Origin: Pseudomonas ceruminis | Lineage (GTDB): Bacteria > Pseudomonadota > Gammaproteobacteria > Pseudomonadales > Pseudomonadaceae | Reading direction: 5' to 3' | NCBI RefSeq assembly: GCF_021602025.1 | Contig: NZ_BQHW01000009.1 | Location: forward strand, 124,001 to 188,000 | DNA: 64,000 nucleotides | In this document: positions 32,954 to 41,632 of the stretch, in pieces | Numbering within the stretch: position 1 is the stretch's first letter | How the letters are laid out: each line of letters starts with the position of its first letter | Notes under the pieces: model-generated | What the model saw: the letters and a program-made list of their open reading frames with translations, nothing else | Told to the model about the DNA's origin: nothing | Database searches by the model: none | Translations under genes and position numbers: made by a program

Positions 32954-34519
32954 ATGCGTAACAACCAGCCGATTACCCAGAGAGAACGGACTTTCCCTGC
33001 CCACCAACGGTTGATCTCCACCACCAATGCCAAGGGTGTGATCACCTACTGCAACGATGCCTTCATCGAGATCAGCGGTTTCACCCGCGAGGAGCTGACT
33101 GACGCGCCGCACAACCTGGTGCGCCATCCCGATGTGCCATCGGCGGTGTTCGCCCATATGTGGCAAACCCTCAAGCAAGGCCAGCCCTGGATGGGCATCG
33201 TCAAGAACCGCTGCAAATCGGGCGACCATTACTGGGTCAACGCCTACGTCACCCCGATTTTCGACAACAACCAGGTGGTCGGTTTCGAGTCGGTGCGGGT
33301 CAAGCCTACCGCCGAGCAGATCCGCCGCGCCGAAGCCCTGTACCAGCGTATCAATCAGGGCAAGACCGCCATTCCGCGCCGTGACAAGTGGCTGCCGGTG
33401 CTGCAGGACTGGCTGCCCTTCATCCTGGTCAGCCAGATTGGCTTCCTGATTGGCAACTGGCTGGGCCACTCCTGGGGCTTCGCCCTGGCCGCCGCCCTGT
33501 CAGTGCCCCTGGGCCTGCTCGGCCTGGGCTGGCAGCAACGCGGCCTCAAGCGCTTGCTGCGCCTGGCTGAGCAGACCACCTCCGACCCGCTGATCGCACA
33601 GATGTACACCGACAGCCGCGGCGTCCAGGCACGCCTGGAAATGGCCATGCTCAGCCAGGACGCGCGCATGAAGACTTGCCTGACCCGCCTGCAGGACAGT
33701 GCCGAGCACCTCAGCGAACAGGCCCGGCAGTCTGATGTGCTGGCCCACAAGAGCTCTTCGGGCCTGGAGCGTCAGCGGGTCGAAACCGAACAGGTTGCAG
33801 CCGCCGTCAACCAGATGGCCGCCACCACCCAGGAAGTGGCCAACCACGTGCAGCGCACTGCAGACGCCACCCAGGAAGCCAATCGCCTGACCAGCCAAGG
33901 CCGCCAGATCGCCGGGGAAACCCGCGACGCCATCGAGCGCCTTTCGGCTGCCGTGGGCGAAACCGGCGAGACTGTGACGCAACTGGCCAAGGACAGTGAC
34001 GAGATCGGGGGCGTGGTCGATGTGATCAAAGGCATTGCCGACCAAACCAACCTGCTGGCACTCAATGCCGCCATTGAAGCGGCCCGCGCCGGGGAAATGG
34101 GCCGCGGCTTTGCAGTGGTTGCCGATGAAGTACGCCAACTGGCGCAGCGTACCGCCGAGTCCACAGGGCAAATCCATGGCCTGATCGCCAAATTGCAGCA
34201 AACTGCCAACACCGCCGTACTGACCATGGAGACCGGTCATCGCCAGGCCCAGGAAGGCGTCGACCGCGTCATGCAGGCGGACCAGGCACTGGTCGGTATC
34301 AGCGAAGCCGTGGCCAATATCACCGATATGGCCACTCAGATTGCGGCGGCCACCGAAGAGCAGACCGCTGTGGCCGACGAAATCAGCCGCAACATCAGCA
34401 CCATCGCTGAACTGGCCGACCAGACCGCAGAGCAGGCCCAGCACTCGGCACTGCTGAGTGAAGAGCTGACCACTACTGCGGGTGGCCAGTACTCGCTGGT
34501 GGAGCGTTTCAACCGTTAA
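32954..34519 (+). CDS. aer: Aer-type aerotaxis receptor (PAS-MCP)
   Basis: 521 residues. An N-terminal FAD-type PAS domain (about 20-120) shows [20 protein letters not shown] and [20 protein letters not shown] hydrophobic hairpin near 165-200 ([35 protein letters not shown]) anchors it without a periplasmic domain. It is followed by the signalling domain with [20 protein letters not shown]. This is Aer architecture: redox/oxygen sensing through FAD rather than a periplasmic ligand. The ATG at 32954 follows a FliA-type promoter. By its position next to acnA it is probably the orthologue of P. putida Aer2. Confidence 0.93.
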   Translation: MRNNQPITQRERTFPAHQRLISTTNAKGVITYCNDAFIEISGFTREELTDAPHNLVRHPDVPSAVFAHMWQTLKQGQPWMGIVKNRCKSGDHYWVNAYVTPIFDNNQVVGFESVRVKPTAEQIRRAEALYQRINQGKTAIPRRDKWLPVLQDWLPFILVSQIGFLIGNWLGHSWGFALAAALSVPLGLLGLGWQQRGLKRLLRLAEQTTSDPLIAQMYTDSRGVQARLEMAMLSQDARMKTCLTRLQDSAEHLSEQARQSDVLAHKSSSGLERQRVETEQVAAAVNQMAATTQEVANHVQRTADATQEANRLTSQGRQIAGETRDAIERLSAAVGETGETVTQLAKDSDEIGGVVDVIKGIADQTNLLALNAAIEAARAGEMGRGFAVVADEVRQLAQRTAESTGQIHGLIAKLQQTANTAVLTMETGHRQAQEGVDRVMQADQALVGISEAVANITDMATQIAAATEEQTAVADEISRNISTIAELADQTAEQAQHSALLSEELTTTAGGQYSLVERFNR

Positions 34520-34525
34520 GGCCGC

Positions 34526-34561
34526 CTGGCCTCACTGCCGGTAACCCGGCGATGAGGCCAG
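34526..34561. terminator. REP-like palindrome between convergent genes
   Basis: CTGGCCTCA and TGAGGCCAG flank GCCGG-TAA-CCCGGC; it sits between the aer stop and the convergent pseudouridine synthase stop and shares the TAA loop of the 12845 unit. Confidence 0.65.
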
Positions 34562-34566
34562 ATGCC

Positions 34567-35451
34567 CTACCAATCCAGGCTCAAACGGCTCTCGAAATAG
34601 CGCCCCTCACCCGTCAGCGGGTCAGCAAAACGCAAACTGTGCGCCAGCAACTTCAACGGCCGCTGATAATCATCCTCTTCGTTGCGCAAGTCAGGATAGA
34701 ACGGGTCATTGCAGATCGCCGCCCCCAACGCGGCCATGTGGACGCGTAACTGGTGGGTCTTGCCGGTCACCGGCGATAAGCCATAGCGCCACAGCTCACC
34801 GTTCTTCTCCAGCACCTCGGCGAGGGTTTCGCTGTTGTCGGCCCCCGGTACTTCCTGCATTCGGAAAAACGGTTCGCCATGTACCAAGCGGCTGGTATGC
34901 ACCAGGGGAAACTCACGCTGGGGCAACGCAGCGGCAATGGCTTGATAACGCTTGTCGATGCGCCGTTCAGGAAACAGCCGTTGGTAAGCGCTACGCGTTT
35001 GCGGGTTGGCAGAAAACAGCACCAGGCCTGCGGTATGCCGGTCGATCCGGTGCAGCGGCACCAGGTGCGGGTTGTCCAGGCGGCGAATCAAGCGGCGCAG
35101 CAGTGTCTGCTCGACGTACTCGCCGGTCGGCGTAACGGGCAGAAAGTGGGGTTTGTCGGCCACCACCACGTGCTCGTCCACATGCAGGATGGTTTCCTGT
35201 ACCGGGATGGGGCGTTCGTTGGGTACTTCGCGAAAGTAATGCAGGCGCATGCCGCGGCGGTAGGGCAAATCGGCGCTGATGGCCTTGCCGGCAGCGTCGA
35301 GCACGCGGCCGCGTGCAAAGCGGTCGAGCCACTGCGCACGCTCGATGGCCTTGAAATGGTCGCACAGGCAATCGAGAACCGTTGCCCAGTTGCCGGGGGG
35401 CAGGCAGACCGTGCTGGCTTGCTGGTGGGCAGGATCGAAAGGCGTGGTCAT
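34567..35451 (-). CDS. RluA-family pseudouridine synthase
   Basis: 294 residues. The catalytic aspartate is in LVPLHRIDRHTAGLVLFSAN, the RluA-type motif. The C-terminal LSPVTGKTHQLRVHMAALGA is also typical. An N-terminal extension (about 1-85) carries a degenerate S4-like region. It modifies uridines in rRNA or tRNA; the exact target cannot be deduced from sequence alone. Confidence 0.92.
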   Translation of the reverse strand: MTTPFDPAHQQASTVCLPPGNWATVLDCLCDHFKAIERAQWLDRFARGRVLDAAGKAISADLPYRRGMRLHYFREVPNERPIPVQETILHVDEHVVVADKPHFLPVTPTGEYVEQTLLRRLIRRLDNPHLVPLHRIDRHTAGLVLFSANPQTRSAYQRLFPERRIDKRYQAIAAALPQREFPLVHTSRLVHGEPFFRMQEVPGADNSETLAEVLEKNGELWRYGLSPVTGKTHQLRVHMAALGAAICNDPFYPDLRNEEDDYQRPLKLLAHSLRFADPLTGEGRYFESRLSLDW

Positions 35452-35501
35452 GGCAGGCTCGGAACACTCAAGGCTGCGTATTATCCCCCAAGCCCAACAG
35501 C

Positions 35502-35810
35502 TCAGCCAGCCTGCACTACCCGCTCACTGCGCGCCTTCAGCCAGCGCAGTACCTGTACGGCCTCCCAGCGCCCGGGGTCGTAGAGCGCGTAGAGCAAACC
35601 CTGATAACCCACCACATCCAGCCCGCGGTGGTATCCCGCCCGCTGGAACAGCGCCTCGATCTCGGCGAAACAGGTATTGAAATGTACTTTGCCAAAAGGC
35701 GTACGATCATCGGTAACCAGGCCTTCGAGGCGCAGTTCCAGCACCGCATCGTAGACCCGCTCCACTGGCATGCGGTTGACGCTGTACTTGAGTTGCTCGA
35801 CGTTGAGCAT
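35502..35810 (-). CDS. hypothetical protein, probably SOS-regulated
   Basis: 102 residues beginning MLNVEQLKYSVNRMPVERVY, with a helical core and the C-terminal GRWEAVQVLRWLKARSERV. I recognise no functional family. The notable feature is a perfect LexA operator 15 bases before its start codon. It resembles, in length and opening, a conserved damage-inducible hypothetical of pseudomonads that I remember only vaguely. No signal peptide or membrane segment. Confidence 0.8.
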   Translation of the reverse strand: MLNVEQLKYSVNRMPVERVYDAVLELRLEGLVTDDRTPFGKVHFNTCFAEIEALFQRAGYHRGLDVVGYQGLLYALYDPGRWEAVQVLRWLKARSERVVQAG

Positions 35811-35825
35811 GAACCTATCTCTATA

Positions 35826-35841
35826 CTGTATTTATATACAG
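35826..35841 (-). promoter_or_regulatory. LexA operator (SOS box)
   Basis: CTGTATTTATATACAG: both CTGT and ACAG half-sites are exact, with the eight-base AT-rich centre of the gammaproteobacterial consensus. TATAGA just downstream on the minus strand could be the -10. Binding here would block the gene starting at 35810. Confidence 0.85.
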
Positions 35842-35881
35842 CATACGAGCATACCTGCCCCTGCGTCAATTCGCCGGCCCT

Positions 35882-36313
35882 TCACTTCAGCCCCGACATA
35901 TAGCCAGTACCTCTGCGAATGGTCAGCACCTCCCGGCGCGGCGCGCTGGGCGAGACCGAGAGATGAACCCAACTGTCGAACTCCAGGATCAGCTGGTCGA
36001 ACTCCACATTGCTTTTACTGATCCGATGAACCACCTCGCGATGGCTGATGCCCACCACACCGAAATCCGCAGCCAGCCCTGTCATGTGCTGGCTGCGGGA
36101 CGAACCGCCGATGCGCGCGTTCAACTCCGCGCTGCGGTAGCCGCTGCTGACGATGACCGGCCGGGCGAACAGCGCACGCACCTGCTCAAGCGCCTGGCAT
36201 AACAGGTGCAGGTTGGTGATGACCTGCGGCGTAGGTGTATTGATCAGCCCTTCTCTGGAAGCGATTTGCGAAACGATCATTTCTTGCAGGGTGAAATGTG
36301 GGGTAATGCGCAT
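35882..36313 (-). CDS. M15-family peptidase (D-Ala-D-Ala carboxypeptidase/endolysin-like)
   Basis: 143 residues. The zinc-binding pattern of peptidase M15A is present: VIVSSGYRSAELNARIGG, SRSQHMTGLAADFGV (SxHxxG-xAxD) and a final WVHLSV with the last zinc histidine. There is no signal peptide. Such small M15 proteins are often phage endolysins, yet no other phage gene is near. It could be a domesticated lysin or a cytosolic muropeptide hydrolase. Confidence 0.85.
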   Translation of the reverse strand: MRITPHFTLQEMIVSQIASREGLINTPTPQVITNLHLLCQALEQVRALFARPVIVSSGYRSAELNARIGGSSRSQHMTGLAADFGVVGISHREVVHRISKSNVEFDQLILEFDSWVHLSVSPSAPRREVLTIRRGTGYMSGLK

Positions 36314-36418
36314 GGCTACAATCTCGAAAACGATGATGAGGTGGTGGTGGCTGTGACCAGCACGGCATCATCGTTCAGCAACACAGCTAACGCAGTCAGG
36401 CGATGTTTCCCTGGGCCC

Positions 36419-36658
36419 TCAATGCCCCAGAAAGGCAACCACCTGTTCTGCATCGAACGGCCAGTGCAGTTCGGCGGCGGTATCGCAGCGACGCAGTATG
36501 GGGATGATCAGGCCATAGCGCTCGAACAGCGCCTCGCTATCGGCGATATCCACCAGTTCGACCAGCAAACCATGATCGACAAACGGCATCAGGACGGCTT
36601 CGGCCACTTCGCACAAGTGGCACCCGACAGTGCCGAAGAGTTGGCATTCAGGCAGCAT
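36419..36658 (-). CDS. glutaredoxin-like protein (DUF836)
   Basis: 79 residues. A thioredoxin-fold mini-protein with CxxC at FGTVGCHLCEVAEAV near the N-terminus and the later RYGLIIPILRR strand holding the cis-proline region. Members of this family are presumed thiol-disulfide exchangers; no partner is encoded nearby. Confidence 0.85.
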   Translation of the reverse strand: MLPECQLFGTVGCHLCEVAEAVLMPFVDHGLLVELVDIADSEALFERYGLIIPILRRCDTAAELHWPFDAEQVVAFLGH

Positions 36659-36731
36659 GGGGCAGGACTCGGTTTGGCTGTGGGAAGAAACCTATTCTAG
36701 GCCCCTCCCGCACGCCGTGCACCCCGCCTGC

Positions 36732-37940
36732 TCAGTCCTGGCTGGTGGCGCCGATACGGTGCAATGACAGGTCGGCCCCTTGGAACTCCTGCTCATGGCT
36801 CAAGCGCAAGCCGTGCACTGCGCGGATCAGGCCATACACGGCGAAGCCACCGAGCAACGCGACTGCCACCCCCGCCAGGCTGCCGAACAGCTGGCTGACC
36901 AGACTGACGCCGCCCAAGCCACCGAGCGCCAGCTGACCAAAGATGCCACAGGCAATACCGCCCCATACCCCGCATAAACCGTGCAGCGGCCACACGCCCA
37001 GGACGTCGTCGATCTTCCAGCGGTTCTGTGCGGCGGTGAAGCTCCAGACAAACAGCACCCCCGCCACCAGGCCGGTGGCCAGCGCGCCAATCGGGTGCAT
37101 CAGGTCAGAGCCCGCGCAAATCGCCACCAGGCCTGCCAAAGGTCCGTTATGCAGGAAGCCTGGGTCGTTGCGGCCCGCCAGCAACGCTGCCAGGGTGCCG
37201 CCTACCATGGCCATCAGCGAGTTGACCGCCACCAGACCGCTGACGCCTTGCAGGGTCTGCGCGCTCATCACGTTGAAGCCGAACCATCCGATGATCAGAA
37301 TCCAGGAGCCCAGCGCCAGGAACGGAATGCTCGACGGCGCAAAAGCCACCAGCCGCCCGTCACGGTAGCGCCCGCGCCGCGCGCCCAGCAGCAGCACCGC
37401 CGCCAAAGCCAGCCAGCCGCCCATGGCATGCACCACCACTGACCCGGCAAAGTCATGGAACGGCGCACCGAAACGCGCCTGCAGCCAGCCCTGAATCCCG
37501 AGGTTGCCATTCCACACCACCCCTTCGAAGAACGGGTAGATGAATGCCACGATCAAGGCCGTGGCGCACAACTGCGGAACGAACCGCGCACGTTCGGCAA
37601 TGCCGCCAGAGATAATTGCCGGGATCGCGGCGGCGAAGGTGAGCAGGAAAAAGCACTTGACCAGCGCATAGCCATGGTCGGCAGCCAGCTGCGATGCCGG
37701 ATGCAAAAAACTCACGCCGTAGGCGATCCAGTAACCGATGAAGAAGTAGACCAACGCTGAAATGGCGAAGTCGCTGAGGATTTTCGACAAGGCATTGACC
37801 TGGTTCTTGTGACGCACGGTACCCACTTCCAGAAACGCGAAACCGGCATGCATGGCCAGCACCAAAATGGCGCCCATAAGGATGAACAGAGTGTTGGAAC
37901 CGTGGACCAGGGAGTCCATCGCGCTGTGCATGTTTTCCAT
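36732..37940 (-). CDS. amtB: ammonium transporter
   Basis: 402 residues with about 11 membrane helices. Conserved Amt features: LVLAMHAGFAFLEVGTVRHK near the N-terminus, DFAGSVVVHAMGGWLALA with a pore histidine, and DVLGVWPLHGLCGVWGGIAC with the other. It conducts ammonium into the cell. No glnK lies beside it, unlike the usual glnK-amtB pair. ATGs at 37940 and 37931 are both possible starts; the frame to 38030 is leader. An NtrC-like palindrome lies 55 bases upstream. Confidence 0.94.
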   Translation of the reverse strand: MENMHSAMDSLVHGSNTLFILMGAILVLAMHAGFAFLEVGTVRHKNQVNALSKILSDFAISALVYFFIGYWIAYGVSFLHPASQLAADHGYALVKCFFLLTFAAAIPAIISGGIAERARFVPQLCATALIVAFIYPFFEGVVWNGNLGIQGWLQARFGAPFHDFAGSVVVHAMGGWLALAAVLLLGARRGRYRDGRLVAFAPSSIPFLALGSWILIIGWFGFNVMSAQTLQGVSGLVAVNSLMAMVGGTLAALLAGRNDPGFLHNGPLAGLVAICAGSDLMHPIGALATGLVAGVLFVWSFTAAQNRWKIDDVLGVWPLHGLCGVWGGIACGIFGQLALGGLGGVSLVSQLFGSLAGVAVALLGGFAVYGLIRAVHGLRLSHEQEFQGADLSLHRIGATSQD

Positions 37941-37994
37941 GAAATAGGCAGACCTGCTGAAAAGGCACCAGGACAGTTCAAAAACCTGCATCCC

Positions 37995-38011
37995 TGCACC
38001 GAATCGGTGCC
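37995..38011. promoter_or_regulatory. NtrC-like palindrome upstream of amtB
   Basis: TGCACC-GAATC-GGTGCC is close to the NtrC site TGCACC-N5-GGTGCA. A GG-N10-GC arrangement compatible with a poor sigma-54 promoter lies nearer the gene (about 37956-37969, minus strand), but would leave almost no leader. Confidence 0.4.
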
Positions 38012-38253
38012 AGCCGCGACCCCGCTGCAACGAGCGGGGCGGAGCCTGCGTGGTTTTTTCTTGGGTTTGTCGTGGATTGGGTTAAGGTTTATTCGTATCC
38101 GCCGGGGTTTTCGCCCTTGATTGGCGCAATGCCCCGGTCTGCGCCCCGCGTTGTGGCACGCTTCATTAGCAAGCCTCATACCAGCGTCGCAGTGAACCTT
38201 CAGCGAACCGGGTAACTCGAATCACCTACACACCTACACAGGGAGAGCCACAC

Positions 38254-38568
38254 ATGGCGAGCAAAACCGCAAAGACTGCACAAGAGATTTTGATGGCTGA
38301 CTTCCAGGCCTTGGTGCGTGACACCGAGAAACTCCTGGCTGACACCGCCAACCTCGCCGGTGACCAGGCTGACGAGCTGCGCGAACAGATCCACGACCGC
38401 CTGACCCAGGCCCGGGAGACCCTGCAGCTTACCCAGGACTCCGTGCGCGAGCGTGGCCAGGCAGCCCTGGGGAGCGCTGAGCAGTACGTTCAGAACAACC
38501 CTTGGCAAGCCATCGGTATCGCCGCAGGCGTAGGCCTGTTGATCGGCCTGCTGGCCAGTCGGCGTTGA
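38254..38568 (+). CDS. ElaB/YqjD/DUF883 family protein
   Basis: 104 residues. A long amphipathic helix rich in Gln/Glu/Arg (about 10-80) is followed by a C-terminal membrane helix, AIGIAAGVGLLIGLLASRR. This is the tail-anchored YqjD/ElaB pattern; E. coli YqjD binds ribosomes at the inner membrane in stationary phase. GGGAG precedes the ATG. First gene of a three-gene operon. Confidence 0.9.
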   Translation: MASKTAKTAQEILMADFQALVRDTEKLLADTANLAGDQADELREQIHDRLTQARETLQLTQDSVRERGQAALGSAEQYVQNNPWQAIGIAAGVGLLIGLLASRR

Positions 38569-38577
38569 GGAGCCCCC

Positions 38578-38952
38578 ATGGAGAATGAAGCCATTGGCAC
38601 CAGTGCCTCGGGCAAGCGCCTGGGTGCAGCGCTGCTGGGGCTGCTGCACAGCCATATCGAACTGCTCGGCATTGAGCTGCAGGAGCAGAAAGGTCGCACC
38701 CTGAGGCTGTTGCTGTTCGCCGGCCTTGCCCTGGTGTTTGCCCTGTTGCTGCTGACCGCCTTGTCGGGGCTGCTGTTGGTCTTGCTGTGGGACAGCTACC
38801 GCCTGGCCGGTATCGTTGGCTTGTGCGTGTTCTATGGCCTGGCCGCGCTGTACTGCGGATTACGGCTCAAAGCTGCAGTGTTCGATGAGTCGTCGCCGTT
38901 CAGTGCCACCCTCGAAGAACTTGCCAAGGACCGGGAGCGCCTGACGCCATGA
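38578..38952 (+). CDS. YqjE/phage-holin family membrane protein
   Basis: 124 residues with two membrane helices (about 42-67 and 75-95): LLLFAGLALVFALLLLTALS and LAGIVGLCVFYGLAALYCGL. It matches the YqjE (DUF1469, holin superfamily III) type. Nine bases after the DUF883 gene and overlapping the next by four. Role unknown; the trio corresponds to yqjD-yqjE-yqjK of enterics. Confidence 0.85.
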   Translation: MENEAIGTSASGKRLGAALLGLLHSHIELLGIELQEQKGRTLRLLLFAGLALVFALLLLTALSGLLLVLLWDSYRLAGIVGLCVFYGLAALYCGLRLKAAVFDESSPFSATLEELAKDRERLTP

Positions 38953-39278
38953 GCCTGCCTGAACTGCCAAATACGCGTAACCCACGGGAGCTGCGCAAGG
39001 CGCTGCTGCGCCTGCGCATGGAGATGCACCGCCAGCAGATCCGTCACGAGTCGGGGCAGCTGCTGCAACCCCTGCAGCGCTTGCGCGGCATGGGCGGCTC
39101 GCTGCACGACGGGCTGGGCATCAAGCACGCACCGCTGTGGGGCATTGGTGCGGTCGTCGCGCTGGGCTTTCTTACCGGCAAAGGCGTGCGCAGTGGTAAC
39201 CTGGCGCGCCTGGTGCGCCTGGGCACCAGCCTGCTGCCGCTGGTGAAGCTGTACTTCCAGGGCTCGCGACGCCCCTGA
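38949..39278 (+). CDS. YqjK-like hypothetical protein
   Basis: 109 residues. A basic helical N-terminal half (LRKALLRLRMEMHRQQIRHE) is followed by a short hydrophobic segment GIGAVVALGFLTGKG. The four-base overlap with the gene before it shows coupled translation. Position in the operon suggests the YqjK counterpart; sequence similarity is not obvious enough to be sure. Confidence 0.75.
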   Translation: MSLPELPNTRNPRELRKALLRLRMEMHRQQIRHESGQLLQPLQRLRGMGGSLHDGLGIKHAPLWGIGAVVALGFLTGKGVRSGNLARLVRLGTSLLPLVKLYFQGSRRP

Positions 39279-39402
39279 ACGCTTCGGCACCTGCTGCGGC
39301 CCTGTTGCCGTCCTGGCGGCGACAGGGCCGTATTGACTTGCCGCTTGCATAGCCTGCCCCGACACCTGAAGCTACGCCCATCGATCGACAGGAGAACACG
39401 CC

Positions 39403-40026
39403 TTGGACTGGCAAACCCTGCTCACCCGAGAGCGCCTGGGCAAAGCGTTGTACAGCCCCGAAGAACTGGGACGCAGCCCGTTCCACAAAGACCACGACCG
39501 GATCATCTTCTCAGGTGCATTCCGCCGCCTGGGTCGTAAGACCCAAGTCCATCCGGTCTCCAGCAACGACCATATCCACACGCGCCTGACCCATTCCCTG
39601 GAGGTCAGTTGCGTTGGCCGCTCACTTGGCATGCGTGTGGGCGAAACCCTGCGCGATAGCCTGCCCGAATGGTGCGGCCCCAGTGACCTGGGCATGATCG
39701 TGCAGTCCGCTTGCCTGGCCCATGACATCGGTAACCCACCGTTTGGCCATTCCGGCGAAGACGCCATCCGCCACTGGTTCCAGCAGGCCGCAGGGCGCGG
39801 TTGGCTGGACGACATGAGTGATCACGAGCGCGCCGACTTCCTCAACTTCGAAGGTAATGCCCAGGGCTTTCGGGTGCTCACCCAACTCGAGTACCACCAG
39901 TTCGATGGCGGCACCCGGCTGACCTACGCCACCCTGGGCACTTACCTCAAGTACCCGTGGACCGCCCGGCATGCCGATGCCCTGGGTTACAAGAAGCACA
40001 AGTTCGGTTGCTACCAGAGCGAACTG
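39403..40026 (+). pseudogene. dgt: dgt (dGTPase), 5' fragment
   Basis: The first 208 codons of a dGTP triphosphohydrolase, from a TTG start with AGGAG eight bases upstream. Present: [20 protein letters not shown], the HD-domain His in [10 protein letters not shown] and His-Asp in [13 protein letters not shown]. After ...CYQSEL the reading frame enters foreign DNA and ends two codons later (TAG at 40033). The fourth metal ligand (the Asp pair of [10 protein letters not shown]) is missing, so this fragment alone should be inactive. The frame resumes exactly at 45841. Confidence 0.93.
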
Positions 40027-40037
40027 TGGCTATAGTA

Positions 40038-40079
40038 AACAGCCAAAAATGACATTTTTTGAAAATCAACAGCCAAAAA
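40038..40079. repeat. two direct copies of AACAGCCAAAAA at the left end of the insert
   Basis: Exact 12-base copies at 40038-40049 and 40068-40079, spaced by 30 bases, with the first overlapping an inverted pair TGGCT (40027-40031)/AGCCA (40041-40045). At the right end TGGT...ACCAAAAG (45813-45831) is a weaker relative. These could be recombinase sites; this is inference. Confidence 0.6.
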
Positions 40080-40188
40080 GTTATAAGTGCAACTATTTTG
40101 GCATGAAAACTAAACTTGATAATCAAAAAAAGAATAAGGAGGGCTTTGCTGAACTTGAGCATTCCACCATTGGCGAGAGCCAATCCAC

Positions 40189-41553
40189 CTAAATTCGCTC
40201 ACCGCCCATACCACTAAACTGTCGAGCCAAATGCATGGCGTAGTTATCAGTCATGCCACTCACGTAGTCCAGAACCTGCATAATCGCGGAGTAGTCCTTT
40301 GAAACATTTTCGCAGGCGTTTATAGCAACCAAGTCAAGCCCCATTAAATCGACTACCCGCTTGGTCTTTGAATCAGCGACTCCGCCATTCCTAGCAAAAC
40401 TCAGAGCAGCCGAACAGCTAACTTGCAACAACGTTGATATCGTGCTGTACGCACCTATTTCAAGTTCAACTTTACGCGGATGTTGGAAAATTTCCTCGCG
40501 TGCAAGAATTTTGGCAGCATTTACGCAATCACGCACATTACTGCTACACAGTTCAAATATACCAAGAGCCTTCCCAGCCATAATTTCATCATAATTGCCC
40601 ATAAAAGCAGCCACCCCTGCATCTACGAATGCAGAGATAACCTTACCGCGAGCCATCGATAACCTACGCCCAACTTTCATTCCCTGCGTTTCTTTGGCCA
40701 ATTGGTCCCGTTGCTTCTCATCCAGAACAAGGCACAAAATATCAAAAACCTTATCCCATTCGAGGATACCCATCTCCACACCATCCTCCAGATCAAGGAT
40801 GGCGTAGCAAAAGTCATCTGAAATCTCCATCAAGTTAGCTAATGGATGGCGGCAACGCCAGCCATCACCAAGCTTTAACAACCCCGTCGCATCCGCCACC
40901 TCATCGAAAAAACCAAGTTCCGAGCAGTAAACACCATATTTATTTTTAATAGGTCGCAACTGATTAACTGCATCACGTGCCATCCATGGATACTTTATAA
41001 AAGCACCCAAAGATGCATAAGTTAGACGCATCCCCCCATCATACGGATGATACTCTGAGGTTGTTAACACCCGGAACCCTTGGGCGTTCCCTTCAAATCT
41101 ACGGAAGTCAGTAGCTTCATTGAAAGGCAAGTGCTCAATCATCTTCGCACCTACATCATTAGTGAACCAATGACGTATGGCCTCTTCACCTGTGTGTCCA
41201 AACGGCGGGTTGCCAATATCGTGAGCAAGACATGCAGTCTGTACGATATCGCCAATGTCCGAAGCTGAATAGAAATCAGAAATTAGTTTTTCCTTCAAAA
41301 GCTCCTGCCCAACTCGGACCCCGAGCGTCCTACCTACGCAAGCCACCTCTAAACTATGGGTAAGGCGATTATGTACATGGTCATTGGTCGCCAGAGGATG
41401 TACCTGAGTTTTTCTTGCAAGGCGTCTGAACGCACCGGAGAAAATGACTTTATCATGGTCTGAGTGGAAGGGTGAACGACCAAGTTCCGACTTCGGGGGG
41501 CGTCCACCTAATCGACTAGTATTCAACAACTTATCCCAACTCATTCTGTCCAT
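40189..41553 (-). CDS. dgt: dGTPase, second, island-borne copy
   Basis: 454 residues, complete. It hydrolyses dGTP to deoxyguanosine and triphosphate if it behaves like its family. HD-domain residues are all present: His66 (NRLTHSLEV), His111-Asp112 ([13 protein letters not shown]) and the Asp pair 246-247 (MEISDDFCYAILDLEDG). It is alignable along its whole length with the split resident Dgt but clearly divergent, with AT-rich codon use. GGAGG precedes the ATG at 41553; a later ATG at 41544 is possible. Last gene of the three-gene insert, 79 bases after the BdlA-like gene. It could replace the lost function, or act in phage defence by draining dNTPs. Confidence 0.92.
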   Translation of the reverse strand: MDRMSWDKLLNTSRLGGRPPKSELGRSPFHSDHDKVIFSGAFRRLARKTQVHPLATNDHVHNRLTHSLEVACVGRTLGVRVGQELLKEKLISDFYSASDIGDIVQTACLAHDIGNPPFGHTGEEAIRHWFTNDVGAKMIEHLPFNEATDFRRFEGNAQGFRVLTTSEYHPYDGGMRLTYASLGAFIKYPWMARDAVNQLRPIKNKYGVYCSELGFFDEVADATGLLKLGDGWRCRHPLANLMEISDDFCYAILDLEDGVEMGILEWDKVFDILCLVLDEKQRDQLAKETQGMKVGRRLSMARGKVISAFVDAGVAAFMGNYDEIMAGKALGIFELCSSNVRDCVNAAKILAREEIFQHPRKVELEIGAYSTISTLLQVSCSAALSFARNGGVADSKTKRVVDLMGLDLVAINACENVSKDYSAIMQVLDYVSGMTDNYAMHLARQFSGMGGERI

Positions 41554-41632
41554 AGCACCTCCGGGCGAAGGAACAACACACAAAAAAATCATTAGCCATT
41601 GATATCAGCAAAACACAAACTCACAAGACCAA

